Shown one piece after another: positions 22,316 through 30,800 of a stretch of 39,827 nucleotides of DNA. The stretch comes from Bradyrhizobium sp. (GTDB taxonomy: Bacteria > Pseudomonadota > Alphaproteobacteria > Rhizobiales > Xanthobacteraceae), in the NCBI GenBank assembly GCA_028290305.1, contig JAQGKC010000397.1, positions 1 to 39,827 on the forward strand. Direction: 5' to 3'. Under the pieces are notes generated by a model that saw nothing but the letters and a program-made list of their open reading frames with translations, was not told the DNA's origin and searched no databases. How positions within the stretch are numbered: the first letter of the stretch is position 1; every line of letters starts with the position of its first letter. The translations under genes and the position numbers were made by a program.

Positions 22316-23706
22316 TGAACATCGTTCGTAACCCCGGATCGTTTCGCGACCCTTCCGGCTACGTCGCACATCGGGACGGCAGAATATTCAGGATTCTGCA
22401 GGAGGGTGCATTCAGGTCATTTGATGGGCTGAAAACGTCCGGCCTGTTGAGCGCGCTTGTCGCCAGGAAGTGGATCGTCCAAACCGAAACGTCTTCCGAG
22501 CCCGCCCTTCAGGATTTATCGCAGTTCGTTCTCGAGCACGAACCGATCAACTTCATATCCTATCCATATGAGTGGCCATTTGAGCTTTTGAAGCGGGCAG
22601 CACTTTTTCACCTGGATCTTCATCTCTTCGCGCTCGAATATAATTTTACGCTGACCGACGCCAGCGCGTACAACATTCAATTCGTCGGAACCAAGCCGAT
22701 CTTGATCGATCCGTTGTCATTGGTGCCCTACACCGAGGGGCAGCTCTGGCTGGGCCAACGTCAATTTTGTGAACAATTCCTCAATCCGCTTCTGCTCACC
22801 TCGTTGCTGAAAATCCCGTTCAACGCCTGGTATCGGGGTTCGATTGAAGGGATTTCGTCTGAAGATTTGGCGCATGCCCTCCGCTTAAAGCATAAACTGT
22901 CGTGGCGCATCTTGTCCGGGGTTCTCATCCCGGTCTGGCTGCAGAGATCTGCCCAGTCAAATCCTGCAAAGATCACGGCCGCAGCGGAAAAAGAATTACC
23001 GCTAAGTGCCCTGCAATTCATGCTTCGAAATCTCAGAAAGTGGATTGCGGGAATGCGCAATCCATTTGCAACAACGCTCTGGAGCGGTTACGCGCTCGAG
23101 AATTCCTATTTGCTGGAAGAGGAGAAACGCAAACGGCTTTTTGTGTCGGATTTTATCGAGCGGCGGAAGCCGAAGGTTGTTTGGGATCTGGGCTGTAACA
23201 CAGGCCTCTATTGTGAAATGGCGTTGCATGCCGGCGCGCAAGACGCCGTCGGTTTCGACAGCGATCACGGCGCTCTCAATCTGGCTGTGCAACGCTCTGT
23301 TCGAGGCGGCTTGAAGTTTCTGCCGCTTCAAATGGATGCATGCAACCCTAGCCCAAATCAGGGTTGGCACCAAAAAGAACGCGCAGGACTGAGTTCCAGA
23401 AGCAAGCCGAATGCGCTCATGGCATTGGCGCTCGAACATCACATCGCGATCGGCCGAAACGTTCCGCTTCCCATGTTTCTGGACTGGATCGTCGATTTGG
23501 CGGATTGCGGCATTGTTGAGTTCGTGCCGAAAAATGATCCGATGGTCCAGCGCATGCTAAGCGGTCGAAAGGACATCTTCGACCAATACTCTCAGGCCGA
23601 ATTTGAGTGCGAACTAATGAAGCGCGCCGCCATCGAGAAAAAGGAAGTTGTCTCGTCGTCCGGACGGACACTTTATGTCTTCGCAAAAAACTCATCTCAT
23701 GCGTAA
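22315..23706 (+). CDS. NoeA-like SAM-dependent methyltransferase
   Basis: The 463-residue protein starts inside the stop codon of the hydrolase gene (TAATG). The N-terminal half (SYPYEWPFELLKRAALFHLD, then LTDASAYNIQFVGTKPILID) is the family-specific domain. The C-terminal half carries the SAM-binding motif VVWDLGCNTGLY (near residue 290), then FDSDHGALNLAV. The whole resembles the nodulation protein NoeA of Sinorhizobium, described as a host-range methyltransferase-like protein. NoeA likeness is family recognition, not shown function; the acceptor is unknown. It lies between an exported hydrolase and a sulfatase-like membrane protein, so a cell-surface molecule is plausible. Confidence 0.8.
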   Translation: MNIVRNPGSFRDPSGYVAHRDGRIFRILQEGAFRSFDGLKTSGLLSALVARKWIVQTETSSEPALQDLSQFVLEHEPINFISYPYEWPFELLKRAALFHLDLHLFALEYNFTLTDASAYNIQFVGTKPILIDPLSLVPYTEGQLWLGQRQFCEQFLNPLLLTSLLKIPFNAWYRGSIEGISSEDLAHALRLKHKLSWRILSGVLIPVWLQRSAQSNPAKITAAAEKELPLSALQFMLRNLRKWIAGMRNPFATTLWSGYALENSYLLEEEKRKRLFVSDFIERRKPKVVWDLGCNTGLYCEMALHAGAQDAVGFDSDHGALNLAVQRSVRGGLKFLPLQMDACNPSPNQGWHQKERAGLSSRSKPNALMALALEHHIAIGRNVPLPMFLDWIVDLADCGIVEFVPKNDPMVQRMLSGRKDIFDQYSQAEFECELMKRAAIEKKEVVSSSGRTLYVFAKNSSHA

Positions 23707-25237
23707 AGCATTTGAACTTTTCCTGTCTTTGGTCGTTCTCGCTGTTTTTTCCGGCGTCGCCATTCTCAACTTTTACCGGATAAATTTTGAGAGCCTGGCG
23801 GGACCGTCTCGTCTGTTTCGTTTCTACTTCACGGTGCTCGCGATCGCGATCGCGGGGGCGCTCGCCGCCAAGATGGTGTTTCGTTCGTTTCCAGCCTTCA
23901 GAATAATTTTGATCGCTGCCGCGACATCCTTCATGGTGTTTTCTTACGACGAAGTGAAAATGCTGGTCGGCGGTGATTCCATCCCTCTGTCGATTGTCTA
24001 CTGGACTTTCGCAACGATAGCAGTTGTTTCCGCCGTTGGTATCTTCTCGAAGAGAACGGCATTTATGCCGACGATGGCCATCGTTGGAATGGTTTATGTT
24101 GTGCCGGCGATGATGAGTCTCGCCGAGGCGAGCTCGCGGCACATTGCGGTGGGCGGTACGGCTGCGCTTCCGCTGACAGCTCGTAACTCTCCCAACGTTT
24201 ACTGGGTCGTGCTGGATGGTTATCCAAGGGCGGATGTCCTGCGAGAGTTCTTTGATTTTGACAACGAGGCGTTTTTGAAGAACTTGCAAGATCTCCAATT
24301 CACCGTTTACGACCGCGCCGTCGCGAGCTTTCCCGAGACGATCTTCTCGATATCGAGCACGTTATCTCTTGGCTTTCTTGGCAACGGGAGCGAAGCTTCC
24401 GCCAGGATATTGCCGTCTACGGAATTATATCCGAGAGTCCGCGGACAAAACGTCGTCGTCAATACGATGCGCTCGATGGGCTACCGATATATTCACTTCG
24501 AGAATGGATACGACAATTTGACTCAATGCCCCATAGCGGAATCCATTTGCATCAAGGGAAACGCCGGAGAAAACACCGAGGGAAAAATTCAATTCGATGA
24601 ATTTGATGTAGCCATTCTATCGAAGACACCTTTGATAGATATCATTGACCTCGGCCATATAAACGCAGCGATCGGCGAGACCCCGTTCTTGCGGGGATCG
24701 GTCAGTGACCTGACCGATAAACTCCCCGAGGTGCGGGAGCATGGCGAACCCTTCTTTTTATACGCCCACATTCTGGCGCCTCATCCTCCGATTCGATTCA
24801 GGCGCGATTGCTCAATAAAGATGGCCGCTCCGGACCTCCTGGAATGGGATCCGAATGGTAAGCCTGCTTTCCTGGAGCAACTCATCTGCGTGAACGGCGA
24901 GGCGATCGATCTCGTCGGCAAGATCGCTCGCAGCGATCCCAAGGCGATTATTGTTCTTCAATCGGACCATGGCACCGCGTTCCGCGGACAATTCAAGAAG
25001 CCATTCGATGCCTGGGACGAACTGGATCTGAAGGAACGATTTGGCGCGCTGAACGCAATTCGTATGCCTGCGCCCTGTTCGGATGATGCGCGAGGGTCGA
25101 TCGACCTGGTCAACACGTTCTCGCGGGTGTTGAGCTGCATTTCGGAAAGTGTCTTGCCGGACAAATCGGCTCGTCTGTTTGTCGTTTCGCATGCCGGCGA
25201 TATGACGAACGTTCACGAGTACAGCAGGGATTTCTAG
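23675..25237 (+). CDS. sulfatase/alkaline-phosphatase superfamily membrane protein
   Basis: The 520-residue product begins with about four or five membrane segments (KAFELFLSLVVLAVFSGVAI and similar, residues 9-150). An extracytoplasmic domain starts near VYWVVLDGYPRADVLREFFD, the first metal-site signature of sulfatase-like hydrolases. It goes on with HILAPHPPIRF and LQSDHGTAF, the histidine-aspartate signatures. No Cys/Ser-x-Pro-x-Arg motif for formylglycine formation was seen, so it is not a classic sulfatase; phosphoethanolamine-transferase-like or LtaS-like roles are possible. The ATG at 23675 overlaps the methyltransferase 3' end by 32 bases. A start at 23699 is also possible. Confidence 0.75.
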   Translation: MSSQKTHLMRKAFELFLSLVVLAVFSGVAILNFYRINFESLAGPSRLFRFYFTVLAIAIAGALAAKMVFRSFPAFRIILIAAATSFMVFSYDEVKMLVGGDSIPLSIVYWTFATIAVVSAVGIFSKRTAFMPTMAIVGMVYVVPAMMSLAEASSRHIAVGGTAALPLTARNSPNVYWVVLDGYPRADVLREFFDFDNEAFLKNLQDLQFTVYDRAVASFPETIFSISSTLSLGFLGNGSEASARILPSTELYPRVRGQNVVVNTMRSMGYRYIHFENGYDNLTQCPIAESICIKGNAGENTEGKIQFDEFDVAILSKTPLIDIIDLGHINAAIGETPFLRGSVSDLTDKLPEVREHGEPFFLYAHILAPHPPIRFRRDCSIKMAAPDLLEWDPNGKPAFLEQLICVNGEAIDLVGKIARSDPKAIIVLQSDHGTAFRGQFKKPFDAWDELDLKERFGALNAIRMPAPCSDDARGSIDLVNTFSRVLSCISESVLPDKSARLFVVSHAGDMTNVHEYSRDF

Positions 25238-25283
25238 AACCGTCGCCGCCAGGGACGGGTAGGCCGATCTGGCTACCAAAAAA

Positions 25284-25321
25284 CAAGGCCGCCGGCGGAG
25301 TATGACGCCCATGCGGCCTTG
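25284..25321 (-). terminator. terminator of the coiled-coil membrane gene
   Basis: CAAGGCCGC (25284-25292) and GCGGCCTTG (25313-25321) form a 9-bp hairpin. On the minus strand it is followed by TTTTTTGG, the pattern of a rho-independent terminator. It may also stop plus-strand transcription from the sulfatase gene. Confidence 0.6.
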
Positions 25322-25471
25322 CCCTGCCCGGATATTGAAATCGGCTTACGCCACCCGGTACACGCACTATGGCCCGGACTCCGCGCCCACAAATGTGATC
25401 CATTTCACAATCGGCGCAAAAAATTTGCCTGGCGACCGGCACGTCGGTTCTGCGAACAGGCTATTGGGCGG

Positions 25472-25984
25472 TTAGCCCCGCGATTTGGCAGGTTTGTGAC
25501 GCACGCTTCTTGCCGTGTGGGCTCTCGCCCGGATCGTCTTGTTTCGAGCTGAAGCCGGATGGGATGCCTCGGTAGATTGGGTGCTCGCGAAAGACTGCCG
25601 GAGGCTGTCGACCGCGCCGGCGAGCTCTCCAACCTGGTCAGACAGCCGCTTTGCATCATTTTGCTGTGCCGCAAGCTGGCGCCTCACGGTCTGCAATTGA
25701 TCCTGGACAACCTGCAACTGGTCGATCGACTCTTCCTGGGACGCCTCCAGAGCCTTCGTCTTCTCCACAAGCTGCTCTGAGGCCTGCGCAGCCCGGAGTT
25801 GTACCTGGCGGGCAGCCGCGACCCGATCCGGCTCCGGAGAATTGCCTGTGTAAGCGCGCCAAAGGGCGATTGATCCGGCCCCGACCACCATGATGACGAG
25901 CGCCACGGCCGCAAGCGCGATCGGATACGAGCCGATACGCCCGACGCCCTGGGTCCTTGCATCATCGGATGTAACGTCGATCAT
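25472..25984 (-). CDS. single-span membrane protein with coiled coil
   Basis: The 170-residue protein has a cytoplasmic N-terminus, one membrane segment at about 20-45 (PIALAAVALVIMVVGAGSIA) and a long coiled coil at about 55-135 (EQLVEKTKALEASQEESIDQ, LQVVQDQLQTVRRQLAAQQN and KRLSDQVGELAGAVDSLRQS). It ends with a basic RARAHTARSVRHKPAKSRG tail. No family was recognised. Its terminator is about 150 bases downstream. It may be an envelope-associated protein. Confidence 0.75.
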   Translation of the reverse strand: MIDVTSDDARTQGVGRIGSYPIALAAVALVIMVVGAGSIALWRAYTGNSPEPDRVAAARQVQLRAAQASEQLVEKTKALEASQEESIDQLQVVQDQLQTVRRQLAAQQNDAKRLSDQVGELAGAVDSLRQSFASTQSTEASHPASARNKTIRARAHTARSVRHKPAKSRG

Positions 25985-26089
25985 TGGACTCCAAAGCCGC
26001 CGAGGAAGTGAAAGTTCCCCGCCTGGCGGCCGTTGGCGGCAATCCCGCTAGTAAAAACCCCAACAAAATCAGAGTCCACCAAAAAGTTG

Positions 26090-26117
26090 CGGCCAGCCTT
26101 GGGGGAGGCTGGCCGCG
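26090..26117 (-). terminator. rho-independent terminator of the BTLCP gene
   Basis: GCGGCCAGCC (26090-26099) and GGCTGGCCGC (26108-26117) form a perfect 10-bp stem. On the minus strand the stem is followed by AACTTTTTGG. It lies about 60 bases after the BTLCP stop codon. Confidence 0.75.
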
Positions 26118-26180
26118 CGCGATCCGGTCTGGGACGGGGAGGGGTGGGGATGTGACCGGGTCGCGGGTCTCTCTGTTACG

Positions 26181-26816
26181 TTAGTGGGCGCTGGCGGTGG
26201 CGAGGGCGGGACGGTTGTCGCCGAGCGAGACCCATACATTCGGATTGCTCTGCGACTGACGTTTGACGAAGCGGTAACCGGTCTCGGTCCAGGCCACGAC
26301 GTTTTCGTTCTGGTTGTCGAGGATGAATTCTCCCTTGTCGGTCTTCACGGTCAGCACCGCATGGCCTTCGCCCTTCTTGTCGCGCACCACCGTGATCAGC
26401 AGCGCTTCGCGCGGCCAGCCGGCATCGATCAGCATCTTGCGCTTCAACAGCACGTAGTCCTCGCAGTCGCCATAGCCGTCCGTCGGCAACGACCATTTCT
26501 CGATCACGCCCCAATGATCCATATCGGTCAGCGGCTTGACGGTTTCGTTGACCCAGTGATTGACCCGCAGCAGGTCTCGCCACGCCGTCTGCGACATCAC
26601 GATGTCGCGCGGTTGTGACGCCCCGCCGCTGCATTCGCCGGGATTGTCGGCACAGAATTCAACCCAACCGATCGGCGAGCGCGTGGTGTCGCCAAGGCTG
26701 GCATAAAGAACTCGTTCGTCTCCGGCATTCGCCGTTCCGGCACTGGCCGGCGCACTCATTCCCAGCAGGATGGCGGCTATCGCCAATCCTGTTCCCCGTC
26801 CCCTGAAACCAAACAT
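26181..26816 (-). CDS. transglutaminase-like cysteine peptidase (BTLCP family)
   Basis: The 211-residue protein has a Sec signal (MFGFRGRGTGLAIAAILLGM, cut near ASAG). The family triad is present: C118 in GDCEDYVLLKR, H152 in GEGHAVLTVKT, D167 in FILDNQNE. Bacterial transglutaminase-like cysteine proteinases of this family (DUF920) are periplasmic and include LapG, which controls adhesin release in response to c-di-GMP. LapG identity is not claimed because LapD/LapA genes are not visible here. The ATG at 26816 begins the signal peptide. A perfect terminator hairpin follows the gene. Confidence 0.88.
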   Translation of the reverse strand: MFGFRGRGTGLAIAAILLGMSAPASAGTANAGDERVLYASLGDTTRSPIGWVEFCADNPGECSGGASQPRDIVMSQTAWRDLLRVNHWVNETVKPLTDMDHWGVIEKWSLPTDGYGDCEDYVLLKRKMLIDAGWPREALLITVVRDKKGEGHAVLTVKTDKGEFILDNQNENVVAWTETGYRFVKRQSQSNPNVWVSLGDNRPALATASAH

Positions 26817-27075
26817 TGTGGCCCCCGTTTCTTGTTGGGACCATGTTTCGCACAAAGGTTTTGCGCCGCCGCTAAGTAAGCCAAGTACAATTTAGCCGAA
26901 TACAAGTAAAAACTGCGGCCAGTTCGATCTATACTTGAGTCAAATTCGATTAAAATTTGCAGCAACTGCAATTGATTCAAATTTTAGGCGTTAACGCGCT
27001 GTCGCCTGTCAGCCCAGCGTTTTGCGATGGCAAAAGCAGGCCGCGTTAACCGGCCTCGGCTGACGTCAAAGCGGC

Positions 27076-27109
27076 GAAGGCGGCATCCGGCAACGCGGAT
27101 ACCGCCTTC
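27076..27109 (-). terminator. hairpin after the PilZ gene
   Basis: GAAGGCGG-c-ATCCG (27076-27089) pairs with CGGAT-a-CCGCCTTC (27096-27109), a 13-bp stem with one mismatch. No T-run follows on the minus strand, so termination is likely but not certain. The rest of the gap up to 26856 is AT-rich and probably holds the BTLCP promoter, but no clear -35/-10 pair could be read. Confidence 0.5.
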
Positions 27110-27147
27110 AGGCTTCGGGAAAATGGGCAATTACCGTGCGTAGCGCT

Positions 27148-27762
27148 TTACCGCGCGGTAACGCTGTCTTCGAGTGTCTCGGCGAGCTGCTCATGAACGA
27201 ACTCGAGCGCGAAGCCTTCTTCGAGATTGCGGACCACCCGGGCCTGGACCCTGCCGAGCAGGACCAGGGATTTCAGGGGCGGCCGGGTTTCCGCGGCGAT
27301 GGCGGCGCCGGACAGCGACATGTCGATAATCCGGCAGGTCATCTTGGTGCCGTCTTCAAGCGTGAGCAGGGAAATCGGATTGCGCGGCACGATACGGTCG
27401 TGGCGGCGATCTTCCGGAAGATTGAGAATGTCGCGGTTGGCGAGCCAGGTCAGCTGCGCGGCGAGCTTGTCGCGCTTGCGCGCGGTGGCGCCCACGGTCA
27501 TGGCGAAGCCGTTGTCGATAATGCGGGTGATCTTGCCCTCGACCCGGCCGATGTGGTCGAGATAGGCGATCACGCGATCGCCGACGTTGCCGATGCCGGG
27601 CGCCAGCAGGGCCAACCCGCCCGGGGACATATTGATGATCTGGCACGGAAACTCGCGCCGGTCCGGCAGCATGTAGCGGCCGAGCAGATGAACCTTTACC
27701 CGCTGAAAACGCCGCCGCTCTTCGGCGGCCGGAAGAATTGTTTTTTTGTGCGCTAGCGCCAT
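27148..27762 (-). CDS. PilZ-domain protein, tandem domains
   Basis: From the ATG at 27762 the product has 204 residues. The first PilZ-like domain begins RRRFQRVKVHLLGRYMLP (about 16-33), with the basic RxxxR motif, and continues INMSPGGLALLAPG (the D/N-x-S-x-x-G motif). A second one follows, with PRNPISLLTLEDGTKMTC and IDMSLSGAAIAAETRP (about 130-160). PilZ domains bind cyclic-di-GMP. The first motif has N in place of the usual D, so binding strength there is uncertain. The GGDEF/EAL gene further right is a possible source of ligand. It is upstream of a decayed MFS gene on the same strand. Confidence 0.88.
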   Translation of the reverse strand: MALAHKKTILPAAEERRRFQRVKVHLLGRYMLPDRREFPCQIINMSPGGLALLAPGIGNVGDRVIAYLDHIGRVEGKITRIIDNGFAMTVGATARKRDKLAAQLTWLANRDILNLPEDRRHDRIVPRNPISLLTLEDGTKMTCRIIDMSLSGAAIAAETRPPLKSLVLLGRVQARVVRNLEEGFALEFVHEQLAETLEDSVTAR

Positions 27763-27858
27763 CTTCGCCACCCGACAACCGGCTTTTTCGGTGTCGGTGA
27801 ACCCTACGGCCGGCAGGGTTAATGAGCGGTTAGCGGCGGTTGCATCAAGGGTGGGCAC

Positions 27859-28250
27859 TCACGTTGTGCGGGGAATGTTCGCGGTCATGCGATTGAATCC
27901 CCACAGCAGGATTGGACACGCCAGGATCACGGCGGCGCCGAAGTCGAAGGCCGCCCCGGCGCTGCCGGCCCATTTGGCGCAGGCGCCGCCGGCGACCGGC
28001 AGTGCGCCAAGCACGGTCGTCTTGTCGCCGAACCTTTGCCCGATCGCGCCGCCTGGCAATGCCAGTGCAACGCCGGGCGTGAAATACAGACCGATCAGGA
28101 TTCCGATGTCGGCGAGGCCAACGCCGAAGTCGTGGCCGAGCAGCGGCGCGACAGCGGCGACGCTTTGAAACTGAAAGCCCATGGTGAGGCGAACCACGAA
28201 CAAAAACAAAGGATGCTCCAGCGGCTGCGCAACGCCTCACCCCCGTTTAA
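27859..28250 (-). pseudogene. MFS transporter, middle deleted and frameshifted
   Basis: The N-terminal part reads VVRLTMGFQFQSVAAVAPLL, then GHDFGVGLADIGILIGLYFT and PGVALALPGGAIGQRFGDKT, the first membrane spans and the conserved loop-2/3 motif of MFS proteins. It jumps directly to the C-terminus AGSAGAAFDFGAAVILACPI, LLWGFNRMTANIP. About 270 residues of the middle are missing. The initial RWSIL is in another frame, so a shift also occurred near 28205. It cannot transport. Confidence 0.75.
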
Positions 28251-28407
28251 GTCGCCGCGCAACCTGAGACGGTGCGATGCGCCTGTCAATTGCCGCACCG
28301 GAAACGCACGCAGCGACACGACATTGGCATCGCCATCCGCTTCACATAGGCTCGCGTCCGCCCCGCACCTCTAATCAACAATCGCCGAAGGGGCCGGAGG
28401 AAACCTC

Positions 28408-29559
28408 ATGGAAGAGATTCGCGTATGCACCTACGATGGTCCCGGCGCGCAGCCGGTCATTCGCACCGTGCCGTGGCCGACAATTCCGAAGAGGGCGGCG
28501 CTCATTAAAGTCGGCGCCTGCGGCGTTTGCGGCACCGACCTGCATATCCTGAAAGGACACTGGCCGAAGCAATTGCCCTGGCCGTTCACGCTCGGCCACG
28601 AAATCGGTGGCGTGCTGGTCGAGGTCGGCTCCGAATTCACCGAAGATTTCATGAGCAAGCCATTGCGCGTGGGATCGAAGGTGATGATCCCGCCGCTGAT
28701 GCCGTGCGGACATTGCTATTACTGCATTCATTATCCCGAAAGCGCCAACAAGTGCCTGACGCCGGTGTATTACGGACGCTATCTCGGCTTCGACAAGGCG
28801 CCGCATCTGTGGGGCGGCTGGGCCGAATATGTCTATGTCGATCTCGAGATGCTGCCGGGCACCAAGATCTACAAGCTGCCGGACGACATGCCGCTGCGGC
28901 TCGGCGCGTTGTCGGAGCCGCTGACCTCCTGCATCCGCGCCTTCAATCGTGCCACGCGTGCAGGCGGATTCAAATGGGGTGATACCGTTGTGATCCAGGG
29001 CTCCGGCCCGATAGGAATTTTGGCCGTGGCCGCCGCGCAGGAAATGGGCGCGGGCCGCGTCATCTGCGTCGGCGCGCCGGAAAATCCGCGGCTCAAGCTC
29101 GCGCGCAAGTTCGGTGCGGAAGCCACTGTCGACATTGAGGAAGTCGTGACGCCGGAAGCGCGGATCAGAGCCGTGCGCGACATCGTCGGCGGCTTCGGTG
29201 CCGATCTGGTGATGGATTGCTCGGGGCACCCGAGCGCAGGCCCCGAAGGCATCGAAATGCTGCGCGACGGCGGCACCTATGTCGAGATGGGCCAGTTCAC
29301 TGACGCGGGCTCGATTCAGACGTCGTGGCATCGCATCTGCACCAAGGATCTCAACGTGCTGGGGTCGTGGGGTTTCACCGGCAACGACCTGCCGCTCGGC
29401 GTCGATATGCTCTATCGCACGCGCGACAAATATCCCTGGCTCGAGATGCAGACGATATATCCGTTCTCGGAAGAAGGCATCGGACGCGCCGTCGCGGATG
29501 CGATGGCGATGAAGACGGTGAAATCGACCATCGTGCCGTGGCCGGAACTGGCCGAGTAA
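28408..29559 (+). CDS. zinc-dependent alcohol dehydrogenase family protein
   Basis: The 383-residue medium-chain dehydrogenase/reductase has the catalytic zinc ligands C41 (CGVCGTD) and H64-E65 (GHEIGG), and the structural zinc cysteines C100, C103, C106 and C116 (CGHCYYC...KC). The NAD(P)-binding Rossmann fold is marked by GSGPIGILAVAAAQ (about 196-209). It resembles the threonine/sorbitol dehydrogenase branch. The substrate is unknown. A strong SD (CCGGAGGAA) precedes the ATG. No other gene of a catabolic pathway lies beside it. Confidence 0.9.
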   Translation: MEEIRVCTYDGPGAQPVIRTVPWPTIPKRAALIKVGACGVCGTDLHILKGHWPKQLPWPFTLGHEIGGVLVEVGSEFTEDFMSKPLRVGSKVMIPPLMPCGHCYYCIHYPESANKCLTPVYYGRYLGFDKAPHLWGGWAEYVYVDLEMLPGTKIYKLPDDMPLRLGALSEPLTSCIRAFNRATRAGGFKWGDTVVIQGSGPIGILAVAAAQEMGAGRVICVGAPENPRLKLARKFGAEATVDIEEVVTPEARIRAVRDIVGGFGADLVMDCSGHPSAGPEGIEMLRDGGTYVEMGQFTDAGSIQTSWHRICTKDLNVLGSWGFTGNDLPLGVDMLYRTRDKYPWLEMQTIYPFSEEGIGRAVADAMAMKTVKSTIVPWPELAE

Positions 29560-29563
29560 ACCA

Positions 29564-29664
29564 GTGCGTTTTCCAGCGAAGTGGACACCGGTTCGCGTGA
29601 AGAAAACGCGTCACAATAAAAACTAGCGCCTCCGTTCCGATTCAATCGGAACGGAAAAGGCCCT
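29564..29664. repeat. dispersed intergenic repeat, copy C, with 12-bp palindrome
   Basis: This is the reverse complement of the repeat at 33383-33489. It includes TTTTCCAGCGAAGTGGACAC, CGGTTCGCGTGAAGAAAACG, and a perfect palindrome of 12+1+12 bases at 29631-29655 (TCCGTTCCGATT and its complement). It lies just after the alcohol dehydrogenase gene and next to the stop codon of the PAS_5 gene, so it may serve as a bidirectional terminator. Confidence 0.75.
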
Positions 29665-30220
29665 AGCGCAGACCTTCATAGACCATGAAGCCGCGCGCGA
29701 CCGCCAGTTTACGTAATGCGCGCGGAACGAAGCGCTGCGGCGGGTGGCCGATATAGCGCCACGAAGTCAGCCTGAAATTGCTGAGCACGCGGTGGTCATT
29801 GCCGAATGGCGCCAGCAGTCCGGTCAGGCTCAGCGGCGTATGCGCGCGGGCGTTGAACGGCAGCAGCAGCAATTCCAGATGTCTCAACGATCCATCTTGC
29901 GACGTCGCGGTGATGCCGGCGACCGCGGCCAGCATTTCTTCGGCGACGACAGCGATGATATCCTCGATCTCGCGGCGGGCGTCCGCTGCAAACAGCGCGG
30001 AAAAGCTCCGATCCTTCAGGTCGCGGCCGAGCAGGGCGCAGACCCGCGTTCCCGCGACGCGAAACGGGTAGCCTGCGGCGCCATCATAAGACAGCACGAA
30101 GATATCGCCGAGCAATTCGCGCACCGCGCCGGGTTCGATCTCGCTGCGGTCCGGCGCGCGCGCACCGCCGCGCTTGTCGTCCCAATATGCGAAAAACGCG
30201 CGGCTCGACGGATGTTTCAT
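29663..30220 (-). CDS. PAS_5-domain protein
   Basis: From the ATG at 30220 the product has 185 residues and starts MKHPSSRAFFAYWDDKRGGA. The PAS_5 family (pfam07310) is recognised by the AFFAYWDdKRG start, the central PGAVRELLGDIFVLSYDGAA, then GYPFRVAGTRVCALLGRDLK. Proteins of this family, such as MopJ of Caulobacter, are small cytoplasmic PAS proteins linked to cell-pole and motility control. Whether this one does the same is inference. The gene lies beside a dispersed repeat and has a long gene-free upstream region. Confidence 0.85.
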   Translation of the reverse strand: MKHPSSRAFFAYWDDKRGGARAPDRSEIEPGAVRELLGDIFVLSYDGAAGYPFRVAGTRVCALLGRDLKDRSFSALFAADARREIEDIIAVVAEEMLAAVAGITATSQDGSLRHLELLLLPFNARAHTPLSLTGLLAPFGNDHRVLSNFRLTSWRYIGHPPQRFVPRALRKLAVARGFMVYEGLR

Positions 30221-30389
30221 ACTCGACCTTGCCCCGGCACTTGGCTTGGCGGGACACATCTGTCCCGCTTTTGCGCACGCGCATTCCCCTGTTTTGTTTT
30301 GCAGGACAGGCTTTGCAGCGTCCATGCCGCAGGCGGGTTTTCGGGCGGCCGGCGGCGTCTTTGCGCCGTTAACGTTAAATTAACTATGG

Positions 30390-30590
30390 GATTGGCGCCC
30401 GGCGCGGGCCTGCTAGTGTCCGTTCCATTCCAGCTCGCCGGTCTTCTCCAGGGGCCGGCGAGGTTGTTACACAGGGTGGTTCAAACAGGTTTGGTCATCG
30501 CGCGGGGAGGGGTGGGGATGTCGCCCGTTTTTCTTGCGCGAAAAGGTCAACGCAGGCAAAGGGAGAGCTTCTCAGGCTCTCCCTTTTTCT
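30390..30590 (+). ncRNA. candidate small RNA before an orphan terminator
   Basis: A strong plus-strand terminator (30561-30588) has no gene in front of it within the 580-base gap between the PAS_5 and rhomboid genes. The preceding sequence can form a hairpin of CTCGCCGG and CCGGCGAG (about 30434-30461). It also contains a 19-base G-rich motif (30503-30521) found again at 26135. No clear promoter was recognised. The exact 5' end is a guess. Confidence 0.35.
30561..30588 (+). terminator. rho-independent terminator without a gene upstream
   Basis: GGGAGAGC (30561-30568), loop TTCTCAG, GCTCTCCC (30576-30583), followed by TTTTT. The stem can be extended by AAA/TTT. It is the strongest terminator in the window and faces the plus strand. 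Confidence 0.8.
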
Positions 30591-30800
30591 TTCTCAGCCG
30601 GAAATGTTCCGTGTCCCGGACGCGGTGCATCGTGACCGGACGATGCTTCGCATCGCCGGGAGAACGCCGCGCCGCGCCCGGGACACGGGTGAGCTGCCTG
30701 ACGCCCTTGGTTACACGCGTTTGCGCACTTGCGCCGCCACGCCAAGCCGCCTATTGGGGCGCAATCGCTCGCGTGAGCCTCGCCTGAGGTCCCGGACCCC

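Noticed and set aside
26880..26990. Promoter in the AT-rich stretch before the BTLCP gene
   Set aside because: TTGACT and TATAGA are present on the minus strand but only a few bases apart, so no valid -35/-10 spacing.
29744..30787. 347-codon plus-strand frame opposite and beyond the PAS_5 gene
   Set aside because: First part is antisense to a clear PAS_5 gene; the rest covers the terminator hairpin and has no domain.
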